Origin: Bog-473 sp963807775
Lineage (GTDB): Bacteria; Actinomycetota; Acidimicrobiia; Acidimicrobiales; RAAP-2
Direction: 5' to 3'
Assembly (NCBI GenBank): GCA_963807775.1
Contig: CAWECY010000015.1
Coordinates: 62,001 to 126,000, forward strand
DNA length: 64,000 bases
The first letter of the stretch is position 1; every line of letters starts with the position of its first letter. Positions 45,001-52,690 of the stretch are shown piece after piece. Position numbers and translations under genes: made by a program. The notes under the pieces are model-generated. The model was not told the DNA's origin and did no database searches. It worked only from the letters and a program-made list of their open reading frames with translations.

Positions 45001-46266
45001 ACCGCATCGTCGGGGATCATGACCTTCGGCGGCACGCCGCCGGCAGTCAGCGCCTCGTACTCGGGCTTCGTGAACGGCCAGTCGGCCTCGTCGCTGACCA
45101 CCAGGCCCACGTGCTCGACGGCGGCGACGTCATCGAGCGCGGTGGGCACGTACTCGACCAGCTGTTCGGGCGCGGCCGATGCCAACTACGCCATCAGCTA
45201 CGTGACGGGATCGGTCGTCGTCAGCCCGGCGCCCCTCACCATCACGGCGTCGTCGGCCACCATGACGTACGGGGGCACGGTGCCGACGATCACCGCCAGT
45301 TTCAGCAGCTTCCCGAGCGGCCAGAGCGCTTCGAACCTGACCGGGTTGACGTGCTCGGCGGCGGTGACCTCGACCAGCAAAGTGGGCACCTACGAGTCGA
45401 ACTGCAGCGGCGTCACCAACGCCAACTACGAGATCAGTTACGTCTCGGGCACGGTGACCGTGAACCCGGCCACGCTGACCGTCACTGCGAACAACGTATC
45501 GAAGGCCTTCGGAGCCGCTGTGCCGGCCCTTACCGCCACCATCACCGGCTACGTGAACGGTCAGACGCTCGCGACGTCCGGAGTAACGGGATCGCCGGCG
45601 TGCACGACCACGGCCACGACTACCAGCGCCGGGGGCACGTACCCGATCACGTGTTCGATCGGCACCCTGGCCGCCGTGAACTACACGTTCGCCTTCGTAC
45701 CCGGGACACTCACCGTGACCTTCACGACGACCGAGGTCTGTGACCACGTGGGGTCGATCGTGGTCACCTCGGGCGAGTCGGTGCTCATTCCGGCCGGCTG
45801 CACCCAGACCGGTACGGTCACCGTCGAGGCCGGCGGTTCCCTCGAAGCGCAGGGAGCGATAATCACGGGCACCGTGAACTTCACTAGTGGCGTCACCCTG
45901 ACGGTATGCAGCACCAATCTCACGGGTTCACTGACGGCCAGCTCGGCGCAGGATCCTGTGGTCGTCGGAAACGGTACGTCGTCCTGCCCTGGGAGCAACC
46001 TCACCGGCGCCGTGTCGTTGACGTCGAACACCGCCGGGGTCACGGTGGAAAAGGCCTCGGTAGTGGGCAGCTTTACGATGAACTCCAACAGCGGCGGCGT
46101 GTCCCTCCTGGACTCATCGGTCACCGGGGCGGTGGCGGTCGAGAAGAACAGCGGGGGAGCGACCGTGACGTCTAACAACATCGTCGGCTCGCTGACCGTC
46201 AGCGGCAACACCGGGTCCATCTCTGACGGCGGCAATGCCGTGACCGGTTCAAAGTCGCTTCAGTAA
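39049..46266 (+). CDS. Giant exported RCC1-propeller/MBG-repeat protein (2405 aa, intact)
   Basis: Start ATG 39049 after GGGGGAAA; the frame is open further upstream but has no ribosome binding site there. Signal peptide: NATMALLAAAATSTVGVAA. Seven RCC1-type repeats of about 52 residues (LYAWGxNAFGQLGNGTTT...GSNG) would form a seven-bladed propeller. One Ig-like Big_3 domain follows. Then 21 repeats of about 79 residues, each starting like APLTITASSASMTYGGTVP and containing YSGFVNGDSASSL; these are MBG-type domains known from large adhesins. The last ~180 residues are regular short beta-repeats (GTVTVEAGGSLEAQGAIITG) resembling a bactofilin or polymer-forming fold. No anchor. Uninterrupted over 7.2 kb, unlike the TIG genes. 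Probably a long stalk presenting the propeller. Binding partner unknown. Confidence 0.85.
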   Translation: MSTIFSRSTTRQMGRRAGRAWVLNATMALLAAAATSTVGVAATTSAGASSTSSLYGWGLNSDNQLGDGNTTNALSPLVITLPSGVTPVEGAGGADHTLLIGSDGNLYAWGNNAFGQLGIGNLTTESTPVKVSMPAGVIPVSVAAGNDHSLAMGSNGTVYAWGHNAFGQLGNGTTTNSTVPITVSLPAGVSANAIAAGGFFSMALGSDGNVYTWGDGANGALGNGGTADENSPVKVPLPAGVTATAIAAERFSAMAIGSNGVLYAWGDNADGELGNGGTTEANSPVTVSLPGGVTASAIAGGGLDSLAIGSNGLLYAWGYNAYGQVGNGTTTDQKSPMQIALPSGVDPVAVAGGMDSSYTIGSNGNLYSWGYNGDGELGNGGTTNGKTPAPVSLPALSLPATSVFAGSSTSIGFAIATTTPVPTTTTVSASASTVDYGQSVTITATVAPNDGGGTVEFLNGSNAVSGCTAVSLTLSGGNQLAQCSTTSLTVGSYVFKAKYSGDSNYAGSTSSGVGAGLTVDPAPLVVTPLSASTTYGSAAPAITPSYTGFVNGDSAASLTTQPTCSTAVTAATPVGGYSSTCSGASDPDYTISYQVGTITVEPAPLSIAASSGTMTYGGTAPTIAASYSGFVNGDSAASFATPPTCGTAATSSSAAGNYASTCAGAVDPNYSMTYTSGTVAVGAAQLVITASSSSTTYGSDPPAVTASYKGFVNGDTVASLSTPPTCTTADTASSPVGSYSTSCSGAVDPNYTITYSNGSVEVDPAPLTITASSGMSTYGASPPSVTPSVSGLQNSEDSTVLGDSLSCTTAASGSSPVGTYTTSCSGAVDGNYAITYVPGTNTVTPAPLSITASSGSMTYAGEVPTVTPTISGLQNGENIAVLGSGLACSSDANGSSPVGSYATTCAGALDANYSISYIAGSITVSPAPLTITASSASMTYGGTVPTIVPVISGLQNGDDASDLGSAVECSTAANTTSPVGSYATACDGAVDANYDISYVYGSVTVNPAALVVTASSPSISYGDTPPAITASYDGFVNSDSVSSLTTTPACSTSATSASPVGSYPTSCSGAVDPNYTITYDNGTLQVTTAQIVVTASSASMNYGGAAPAITASYSGFVNGDSASSLTSAAACSAGASSSSPVGTYVSSCTGAADPDYSFSYVSGSVQVDPAPLTIAASSASVTYGSAAASVTPTYSGFVNGDTAASLGTAPSCSTTATSSSPVGSYPSSCSGAIDPNYTISYVPGEVVVGSAMLVVTASSGSVTYGGSVLSITPSYAGFVNGDSASSLTAQATCATSATPSSPVGSYPTSCSGAIDPNYSIVYVGGAVDIGTAPLSVTALSTSMTYGGSVPSISASYDGFVNGDSASSLTTQATCSTTATSSSPVGSYPTSCSGTSDSNYTVTYVSGSVEVNQASLTITASSPSTTYGASVPLITASYSGFVNGDDASVLTAAPVCTTGASSTSPVGTYTTSCSGAAALNYAITYANGEATVGTAPLSITASSASITYGGAAPTITASYSGFVNGDSASSLSTQPSCTSAVTSISPVGAYSSSCSGAADPNYTISYINGSVQVDPMSLTITASSGSATYGGTVPAIAASYSGFVNGDTASSLTTPPTCTTTATSASPVGNYQTDCTGAVDANYTIGYIAGTLQVGAAPLVITASTGSLTYGGTPPAITPSYSGFVNGDSAASLSDTPVCSSTAGSSSPTGTYSTSCSGAADNNYTISYVAGEVVVGPAPLAVAASSGSMTYGGTVPTISVSYSGFVNGDSAASLSTTPTCSTTATSSSPVGSYPSSCSGAVDDNYTVSYVSGAVVVGAAPLTVTASSASATYGGTIPAITPSYAGFVNGDSATSLSTAPNCSTTATSSSPVGNYASNCSGAADSNYAISYVPGVVAVGSAKLVITASSGSMTYGGTAPTVAPSYSGFVNGDTAASLTTSPTCSTSATSSSPVGSVATSCTGAVDPNYSIVYASGSVSITPAPLTVTASSGIMTFGGTPPAVSASYSGFVNGQSASSLTTRPTCSTAATSSSAVGTYSTSCSGAADANYAISYVTGSVVVSPAPLTITASSATMTYGGTVPTITASFSSFPSGQSASNLTGLTCSAAVTSTSKVGTYESNCSGVTNANYEISYVSGTVTVNPATLTVTANNVSKAFGAAVPALTATITGYVNGQTLATSGVTGSPACTTTATTTSAGGTYPITCSIGTLAAVNYTFAFVPGTLTVTFTTTEVCDHVGSIVVTSGESVLIPAGCTQTGTVTVEAGGSLEAQGAIITGTVNFTSGVTLTVCSTNLTGSLTASSAQDPVVVGNGTSSCPGSNLTGAVSLTSNTAGVTVEKASVVGSFTMNSNSGGVSLLDSSVTGAVAVEKNSGGATVTSNNIVGSLTVSGNTGSISDGGNAVTGSKSLQ

Positions 46267-46299
46267 CGCGAGGCGGACAGGTCCAAACGGTGGTTATCG

Positions 46300-46790
46300 G
46301 GCTTTACTGACCCGACGCGCGCTCTGGAGTGGATGACCGGACTTCCGGCGATCACGTTCCTCGGCGCACAGGACGGCGCTAACGACGAAGCGAGGATCCA
46401 CGTCGAGACCAAGCCCTCGCCTCTGGGTGTCCGAGGTGCGGGGTGCTCGCCCGGGTGAAGGGCCGCTCCCGGGTCGAGCTCGTGAACCTCCCGCTCTTCG
46501 GCCGTCCGACCCGCCTTGTGTGGCACAAGCGGCGCTGGGAGTGCCCTGACGACGACTGCACCGTCGGTTCGTGGACCGAGGAGGACGACCGGATCGCCTC
46601 GCCTCGCCAGGTGCTGACCTCCCGGGCCGCCCGCTGGGCCACCATCCAGGTCGGCCGTCATGTCCGCAGCGTCAACGAGCTGGCCGGAGAGCTGGGTTGT
46701 GACTGACGCACCGTGAACGACACCCTCGTCACTTTCGGGGAGGCCTTACTCGAAGCCGACGAAGATCGGCTCGGACCAGGTCCGGCCGCC
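46300..46790 (+). pseudogene. ISL3-family transposase, truncated and interrupted
   Basis: An N-terminal part (ALEWMTGLPAITFLGAQDG, ARIHVETK) is followed after a frame break by the zinc ribbon CPRCGVLARV...LPLFGRPTRLVWHKRRWECPDDDC, typical of ISL3 transposases. Then SVNELAGELGCD, a stop where the family has tryptophan (TGG to TGA at 46702-46704), and RTVNDTLVTFGEALLEADEDRLG. After about 46790 the match is lost and the acyl-CoA dehydrogenase promoter begins. The DDE domain is absent. Confidence 0.65.
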
Positions 46791-46825
46791 GGCTCCGGGC
46801 CCCGGGCCGCCGAGGCGGCGTGCCC

Positions 46826-46831
46826 TATGAT
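46826..46831 (+). promoter_or_regulatory. -10 element of the acyl-CoA operon
   Basis: TATGAT, nine bases before the palindrome at 46840-46860, which would place the transcription start at about 46838. The -35 is weak. Confidence 0.45.
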
Positions 46832-46839
46832 GACCGCCA

Positions 46840-46860
46840 AATCTGACGCGTCGTCAGATT
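46840..46860. promoter_or_regulatory. Palindromic operator of the acyl-CoA catabolic operon
   Basis: Perfect inverted repeat: left arm AATCTGACG, centre CGT, right arm CGTCAGATT. It lies directly downstream of the -10 and 25 bases before the first start codon, so a bound protein would block initiation. The size and symmetry fit a TetR-type repressor of fatty-acid or steroid catabolism. No regulator gene is in the window. Confidence 0.65.
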
Positions 46861-46885
46861 CCAGCCGGGTCGCCTGGAGGCAGCG

Positions 46886-48064
46886 ATGGACTTCGAGTTC
46901 TCGCCGGAGCAGCTGGCCTTCGTGAAGGAGGTCGAGACCTTCCTCGATGCCAACGACGATCCCGAGGTGTTCGACCTGACCAGGGAGAACATGGCCCAGA
47001 TCGTCGACACGCCCAAGCGCCGGGCCTTCATGGCCTCGCTGGGCGAGCGGGGTTGGCTGGGCATGACCTGGCCCAAGGAGTACGGCGGCTCGGAGGGCGA
47101 GGGCGTCTACGAGTACCTCCTCAACGAGCAGCTGGCCGGCCGGGGCGGGCCCCAGATCGGCAAGGGCGTCGGCATCGTCGGCAAGACGATCATCCGCCAC
47201 GGCAACGAGCGGTTGAAGGCCGAGTTCCTGCCCAAGATCCTGCGCAACGAGGTCGAGTTCGCCGTCGGCTACTCCGAGCCCAACGCCGGCTCCGACGCCG
47301 CCTCCATGCAGCTCAAGGCCACCCGGGACGACGGCGGCTGGATCCTCAACGGCCAGAAGACCTGGACCACCTCCGCCCACTTCGCCGAGTGGTACTGGGT
47401 CGGCGGGCGCACCGACCCCGAGTCCAAGCACGCCGGCATCACGCTCTTCCTCGTCCCCATCGACCAGCCCGGCATCACGGTCAACGCCATCTGGACCATG
47501 GGCGACGAGCGCACCAACGAGGTGTTCCTGAACGACGTCTTCGTGCCCGACGACTACGTCGTGGGCGAGGTCGGCCGGGGGTTCCAGTACATCTCGGAGG
47601 CGCTCGACCTCGAGCGCTTCACCATGTTCACCTTCTCGCCCATCCAGCAGCGCTTCGAGCTGCTGGTCGAGTACGTGCGCACGACGGTGCGCGACGGCGT
47701 GCCGCTCAAGGACGACCCGGTGATCCGCCAGCGCCTGGCCCAGCTGGCCACCCAGCTCGAGGTGGCCCGGGTCATGGGGCTCAAGTTCGTCTTCGAGTCC
47801 TCCAAGGGCGGCGCGGCGCCGACGGCCGAGGCCTCCGAGTACAAGCTCTTCGCCACCGAGCTCTCCAAGCGCCTGGCCAACGCGTCCATGGACATCGCCG
47901 GTCCGGGCAGCCAGCTGCGGGTCAAGACCGAGGAGGCGCCCATGGCGGGGCGGTCCGAGTCGACCTACCGCTACACCGTGATCGACACCATCGGCGGCGG
48001 CGCCTCCGAGATCCAGAAGAACATCATCGCCCGGCGCAAGCTCGGCCTGCCGAAGAACTTCTGA
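46886..48064 (+). CDS. Acyl-CoA dehydrogenase (first subunit), FAD-dependent
   Basis: 392 residues, intact, with GGAGG five bases before ATG 46886. It catalyses alpha,beta-dehydrogenation of acyl-CoA. N-terminal helical domain (MDFEFSPEQLAFVKEVETFL), GMTWPKEYGG, then the middle beta-domain with AVGYSEPNAGSDAASMQLKA and GQKTWTTSAHFAEW, the usual flavin and substrate contacts. The C-terminal helical domain has LDLERFTMF and the final IGGGASEIQKNIIARRKLGLP, a standard FAD-binding end. Similar in style to the FadE29-like partners of two-subunit dehydrogenases. First gene of an operon: the next start is one base after its stop. The frame is clean, unlike the genes that follow. Confidence 0.9.
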   Translation: MDFEFSPEQLAFVKEVETFLDANDDPEVFDLTRENMAQIVDTPKRRAFMASLGERGWLGMTWPKEYGGSEGEGVYEYLLNEQLAGRGGPQIGKGVGIVGKTIIRHGNERLKAEFLPKILRNEVEFAVGYSEPNAGSDAASMQLKATRDDGGWILNGQKTWTTSAHFAEWYWVGGRTDPESKHAGITLFLVPIDQPGITVNAIWTMGDERTNEVFLNDVFVPDDYVVGEVGRGFQYISEALDLERFTMFTFSPIQQRFELLVEYVRTTVRDGVPLKDDPVIRQRLAQLATQLEVARVMGLKFVFESSKGGAAPTAEASEYKLFATELSKRLANASMDIAGPGSQLRVKTEEAPMAGRSESTYRYTVIDTIGGGASEIQKNIIARRKLGLPKNF

Positions 48065-48065
48065 G

Positions 48066-49260
48066 GTGGCCGCCGACCTCGTCCTCCGCGCGGTCCCCTC
48101 GACGGGATCACCGTGCTCGACCTCTCGACGGTCGGGCCGGCGGCGCGCTGCACGCGCCTGCTGGCCGACTACGGCGCGCGGGTCGTCAAGGTCGGGCCCG
48201 TGCCCTCGGCCGACGCCGCGCCGATCGAGCCGCCGTTCTTCGCCTACAGCGGCCACCGCGGCATGCGCCGCGTCGCTGCTGGACCTGAAGGACGACGGAC
48301 GGGCGGGAGGCCTTCCTGGCCCTGGCCGCGGCGGCCGACGTCGTGGTCGAGAGCTTCCGCCCCGGCGTGGTCGACCGGCTGGGCATCGGCTACGAGGCGG
48401 TGTCGGCGCGCAATCCCGGCGTCGTCTACTGCTCGACCAGCGGCTACGGCCAGGACGGCCCGCGTGCGCAGTGGGCCGGGCACGACATCGACTACCTGGC
48501 CGTCGGCGGGTACCTGGCCATGAGCACCCCGGGGCGCGACGGCGCGCCGCCGCTGCCCGGCGCCACCGTCGCCGACGCCGCCGCGGGCGGCATGCAGGCC
48601 GCGCTGGCCATCACGGCCGCCCTGGCCGGCCGGGCGACGACGGGGCGGGGCGCCTACCTCGACGTGTCGGTGGCCGAGGGCGTGCTGTGGCTGATGTCGC
48701 TGGCCGATCGACGAGCAGCTGGCGCTCGGTGGCGACATCCGGCCCGGGCACGACGTCCTCTCGGGCCGCTACGCCTGCTACGGCACCTACGCAGGCGGCC
48801 GACGGCAAGTGGCTGGCCGTCGGGGCCATCGAGGCCAAGTTCTTCGCCAACCTCTGCGCTGCGCTCGGGCTGCCCGGAGCTGGCGGCGTCGCAGTTGGAC
48901 GACGACGGCCCAGCCGGCCATCCGGGCCGCCTTCGCCGCCGCCTTCGCCACCCGGACCCGCGACGAGTGGGTCGAGGCGCTGGCCGGCGCCGACACCTGC
49001 GTGGCGCCCGTCCTCGAGGTGTCCGAGGTGCGCCGATCACCCGCAGTTCGCCGCCCGGCGGCGTCGGTGGCGGCGGCGTCGCATCCGACGGAGGGCGAGT
49101 TCGCGCAGCTGGCGCCGCTGCTGGCCGGCATGGACGCGGCCCGGCGCGGCCGGTGCCGCTGCCCGACATGGCGCAGACCGACACCGAGCACCTCCTGAAG
49201 GAGGCCGGCGTGGACGGCGAGACCGTGGCCCGCTGGGTGGCCCGGAAGGTCGTGGCATGA
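48066..49260 (+). CDS. CaiB/BaiF-type CoA transferase or acyl-CoA racemase (multiple frame breaks)
   Basis: GTG 48066 follows the previous stop by one base. The pieces, read in order across all three frames, give a complete class III CoA-transferase: GITVLDLSTVGPAARCTRLLADYGARVVKVG, FFAYSGHRGMRRV, LKDDG, ADVVVESFRPGVVDRLGIGYEAV, NPGVVYCSTSGYGQDGP, HDIDYLAVGGYLAMS, GATVADAAAGGMQAALAITAAL, YLDVSVAEGVLWLMSLA, DGKWLAVGAIEAKFFANLC, TRDEWVEALAGADTCVAPVLEVSEV, ending MAQTDTEHLLKEAGVDGETVARWV. The nucleophilic Asp is probably in HDIDYLA. At least seven single-base indels break the frame, but each piece is well conserved, so sequence error is more likely than decay. Role: CoA transfer or 2-methylacyl-CoA epimerisation in acyl-CoA breakdown. 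Confidence 0.75.
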
Positions 49261-49781
49261 CGGCGACGACGACGTGCTGGACGAGGCGCGCGACCTGATC
49301 GGCAAGGAGCAGTACCACGAGGTGGGGGAGTTCCCGGTCGAGCGCGGCTACGTCTGGACGTCGTGCGCCTCGGTGGAGAACGGCAACCCGCTCTTCTGGG
49401 ACGACGAGGTGGCCGAGGCCCTGACCGGCGGGCCGATCGCGCCGCCGTCCATGGTCTCGGTCTGGTTCCGGCCCCACCACTGGGCGCCGGGACGGACCGA
49501 GGAGGCGCTGCCGCTGCAGGTGCACTTCGACCTCAAGGAGCGCTTCGGCCTGCCCGAGGCGGTCATGACCGACAACACGATCGAGTTCCACACGCCGGTG
49601 CGGATGGGCGACGTGCTGCGGACCCACCAGGTGCTGCGTTCGGTCAGCGACGAGAAGACGACGAAGCTCGGCACCGGCCGCTTCTGGGTGATCGACGTCG
49701 TCTACGCCAACCAGGACGGCGAGCTGGTGGCCGTCGAGTCCTACACCGGCTTCGGCTACCGGCGGAGCGGAGGCGTCGTGA
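49257..49781 (+). CDS. MaoC-type dehydratase, FAS1-like N-terminal domain (frame breaks)
   Basis: The ATG at 49257 overlaps the TGA of the CoA transferase (ATGA), indicating coupled translation. The main frame (from 49274) reads LDEARDLIGKEQYHEVGEFPVERGYVWTSCASVENGNPLFWDDE, then TGGPIAPPSMVSVWFRPHHWAPG, HTPVRMGDVLRTHQ and LVAVESYTGFGYRR. This is the hot-dog domain found at the N-terminus of two-domain hydratases. It lacks the Asp/His catalytic pair of classical MaoC proteins, so it probably pairs with the next gene product. One frame break near the start and one near the end. The stop is inferred to be the TGA inside GTGA at 49778-49781. Confidence 0.65.
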
Positions 49782-50274
49782 CCATCGTCCGTCGCGCCCC
49801 GCCTCCTGTTCGGCGACGTCGCCGTCGGCGACGAGCTGCCCGAGCTCGACTACGAGGTCAGCGCGACCACGGTCGTGCTCGGCGCGCTGGCCACGCGGGA
49901 CTGGCGCCCCATGCACCACGACAAGGACTTCGCCGTCAACCGCAACGGGACGCAGGACATCTTCTTGAACACGCCGAACCAGGCCGCCTGGTTCGAGCGC
50001 TACCTGACCGACTGGACCGGCCCGCACGGGCGGCTGGCCCGGGTGACGTTCCGCATGAAGGGCTCGGTCTTCCCCGGCGACACCATGTCGCTGCGCGGCG
50101 TGGTGGAGTCGACCGAGGTCGACGACGTCGGGCTGCGGGTTCGTCACGGTGGCCGTGACCCTGTCGGTCGACGGTGACGTCAAGACGACGTGCGCCGCCC
50201 GCATCGCGCTGCCCCGAGCCGCCGACGACAACCCGTGGGCCCGCCGCGGCGACCAGTGGCGGCCCTCGCCGTGA
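49778..50274 (+). CDS. MaoC-type enoyl-CoA hydratase subunit (frame breaks)
   Basis: GTG 49778 with GGAGG just upstream, overlapping the previous stop. Reads LLFGDVAVGDELPELDYEVSATTVVLGALATRDWRPMHHDKDFAV, then NTPNQAAWFERYLTDWTGP, ARVTFRMKGSVFPGDTMSLRG, FVTVAVTLSVDGDVKTTCAARIALPRA. The segment RDWRPMHHDKDFA corresponds to the catalytic region of hydratase 2 hot-dog proteins (usually D-x4-H). It would add water to the enoyl-CoA made by the two dehydrogenases. Two or three one-base indels. Together with the preceding gene it resembles the split two-subunit hydratases of actinobacterial steroid and fatty-acid catabolism. Confidence 0.65.
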
Positions 50275-50325
50275 GCCATGACCCGTGCTCCATGCGTGTC
50301 GCCCTCGAACAGGAAGGTGACCTGA

Positions 50326-51461
50326 GTGCTGGACCTTGATTTCGACCAGGAGCAGGAGCTGCTGCGCCAGACGGTGCGCGACGTGCTGGCGCGCCACTGC
50401 CCGCTCGAGGTGGTCCGCCAGATGGAGGACGACCCCGTCGGCTATCCCGCCGCCGCTGTGGGCCCAGCTCGGCGAGCTCGACCTCATCGGGCTGCTGCTC
50501 CCCGAGGAGTACGGCGGCTCGGGCGATGTCGCTGCGTCGAGGGCGTGGCGCTCTACGAGGAGCTGGGCCGGGCGCTGGCGCCGACGCCGCACTTCGTGAG
50601 CGCGGTCATGAGCGGGGGCGTGCTGGCCGCGGCGGGGAGCGACGCGCAGAAGGAGCAGTGGCTGCGCCCGGTCGCCTCGGGCGAGGCCATCCTCACGCCG
50701 GCCTGGCTCGAGCCCGAGAACGGCTTCTCGCCCCGCGGCGTGGAGGCGCGGGCCGGCGCCGACGGCGTCGGGTTCCGGCTCAACGGGCGTGAAGCGCCAC
50801 GTCGCCTTCGCCTCGGCGGCCGACCGGCTCGTCGTGCTGGCCCGCACCGGTGACGCGGCCGAGGCCGTCGACCTCTTCCTGGTCGACCCCGCGGCGCGCC
50901 GGGGTGACGCCTGCGCCAGCAGTTCAGCATCGCGCTCGGACACCCAGTACGAGGTCACGCTCGTCCGACGTCGCCGTGGGCGAGGAGGACCGGATCGGCC
51001 CGGCCGGGAGCGGGTGGGCCACCTGGCAGGAGGTGCTCGAGCCGGCGTCTGGTGCTGCTGGCGGCGCAGGCCGTCGGCGGCGCCCGCTACGCGCTCGAGA
51101 TCACCACCCAGTACGCCAAGGACCGCCAGCAGTTCGACAAGCCGCTCGGCGCGTTCCAGGCGCTGGCCCACTATCTGGCCGACGCCGTCACCAACCTCGA
51201 CGGGGCCGAGCAGCTGGTCCACGAGGCGGCCTGGGCCGGGGCGACGGGCGGCCGCTGACGTCGCTGGCGCCGATGGCCAAGCTGTTCGCCTGCTCCACCT
51301 TCCGCGACATCACCGCCATGGCCCAGCAGATCTTCGGCGGCATCGGGTTCACGCTCGACTTCGACATCCAGCTCTACTTCCGGCGGGCCAAGCAGCAGCA
51401 GCTGATGTGGGCCAACGACCGCGCCCTCGAGGACGCGGTGGCGGGCGCCCTGCTCGACTGA
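50326..51461 (+). CDS. Acyl-CoA dehydrogenase (second subunit, frame breaks)
   Basis: GTG 50326, eight bases after AGGAAGG. Pieces in order: LDLDFDQEQELLRQTVRDVLARHCPLEVVRQMEDDP, LGELDLIGLLLPEEYGGSG, GVALYEELGRALAPTPHFVSAVM, ILTPAWLEPENGFSPRGV, VAFASAADRLVVLARTGD, TQYEVTLSDVAVGEEDRIGPAGSGWATW, ALEITTQYAKDRQQFDKPLGAFQALAHYLADA, LAPMAKLFACSTFRDITAMAQQIFGGIGFT. A typical acyl-CoA dehydrogenase of the divergent FadE28 kind, with the R..FDKPLG..QAL FAD-contact motif and the QIFGGIGF C-terminal motif. At least six single-base indels. Probably forms a heterotetramer with the first subunit (46886-48064). Confidence 0.75.
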
Positions 51462-51509
51462 GCTGATGCCGCTCGGGCCGCGGTGACGCTTGCTAGCGTT
51501 CCTGCGGCC

Positions 51510-52690
51510 ATGGTGCCGGGGCACGCCATCGCTGAGCATCGAAGAGGCGCGCCGGGTCGCGCTGTCCGCGCAGGGCCTGCGCGGGCGCCCGGCACGAGCG
51601 CCGGCGGCGTCGCCGGCCATGCTGCGCCGCCTCGGGGCGGTGCAGCTCGACACGATCTCGGTGCTGGCCCGATCGCACGAGCTGGTGGCGTACGCCCGCC
51701 TGGGGGCCGATCGGCCGGACGCGGGTCGAGCGGGCCTACTGGGGGCCGAGGAGCGCCACGTTCGAGTACTGGTCCCACGCCGCCTGCGTCCTGCCGCTCG
51801 AGGACTGGCCGGCCTATGCGTTCAAGCGCCGGGCCCGGCTGGCCAAGGGGAGGCGCTGGCACTGCTCGAGGACAGCGACAAGAGCTGCGGCGAGGTGCTG
51901 GCCCGCCTGCGAGCCGAGGGGCCGCTGACGGCCAACGAGCTGGGCGGCGCCAAGAAGGGGGGCCCGTGGTGGGACTGGTCGGAGATCAAGATCGCCGCCG
52001 AGTGGCTGCTCGACATCGGCGAGCTGGTGTGCCGTCGAGCGGCGGGGGTTCCAACGCGTCTACGACCTGGCCGAGCGCGCCGTCCCCGCCGAACTGCTGG
52101 CGCAGGAGTGGACGGACGAGGAGTGCGCCGCGCGGCTCGTCGCCGCGGCGGGACGCGCGCTCGGCGTGGCGACGGAGGCCGACCTGGCCGTGTACCACGG
52201 GCTGCCGCGCCCGCTGGTCCGCCGGGCGCTGCCCGTCGACGGAGCTGACCGAGGTCGCCGTGGAGGGCTGGAAGCAGCCCGCCTTCGCCGATCCCGCCGC
52301 GCTCGGCGGCACTGGGCACGCGGGCGCAGGGCCGGAGCGTCCTGCTGTCGCCCTTCGACTCGCTCCTCTGGTACCGCGACCGGGTGGAGCGTCTCTTCGG
52401 GCTGCGCCACCGGCTCGAGGCCTACACGCCGAAGGCGAAGCGCATCTTCGGCTACTTCGCCATGCCCGTGCTGGCCGGCACGCGGCTCGTCGGTCTCGTC
52501 GATCCGGGCCGACGGGGCGACGTGCTCGTGGCCAAGCAGGTGACGCTCCTCCGGCCGAACGCAGTCCGACCCGTGGCGCGGTGCGCTGCGCGGAAGCGGC
52601 TTCGTGGGTCGGCTGCACCGAGGTGCTCGTCGAACGCGTCGAGCCCGAGTCGGCCCGGAGCGAATTGGACGGGCTCTTCTGGCGTCGCGT
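51510..52690 (+). CDS. YcaQ-like winged-helix protein (crosslink-repair glycosylase family, frame breaks)
   Basis: Begins near ATG 51510, ten bases after a TAGCGT -10 candidate. Family signatures in order: LSIEEARRVALSAQGL, RRLGAVQLDTISVLARSHELVAYARLG, FEYWSHAACVLPLEDWPAY, a WWDWSEIKIAAEWLLDIGELVC segment, YDLAERAVPAELLA, VAVEGWKQPAFADP, SVLLSPFDSLLWYRDRVERLFG, YTPKAKRIFGYFAMPVLAGTRLVGLVDPG and VGCTEVLVERVEPESARSELDGLF. Winged-helix (HTH_42) proteins of this kind include YcaQ, a glycosylase that unhooks DNA interstrand crosslinks. Five or so frame breaks. The 3' end converges with the LLM oxidoreductase gene and its exact stop is uncertain. Confidence 0.7.

Noticed and set aside
4530..46706. 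Alternative genetic code (TGA read as Trp)
   Set aside because: Suggested by stops at Trp positions in two dead transposases, but many intact genes here end in TGA and use TGG for Trp.
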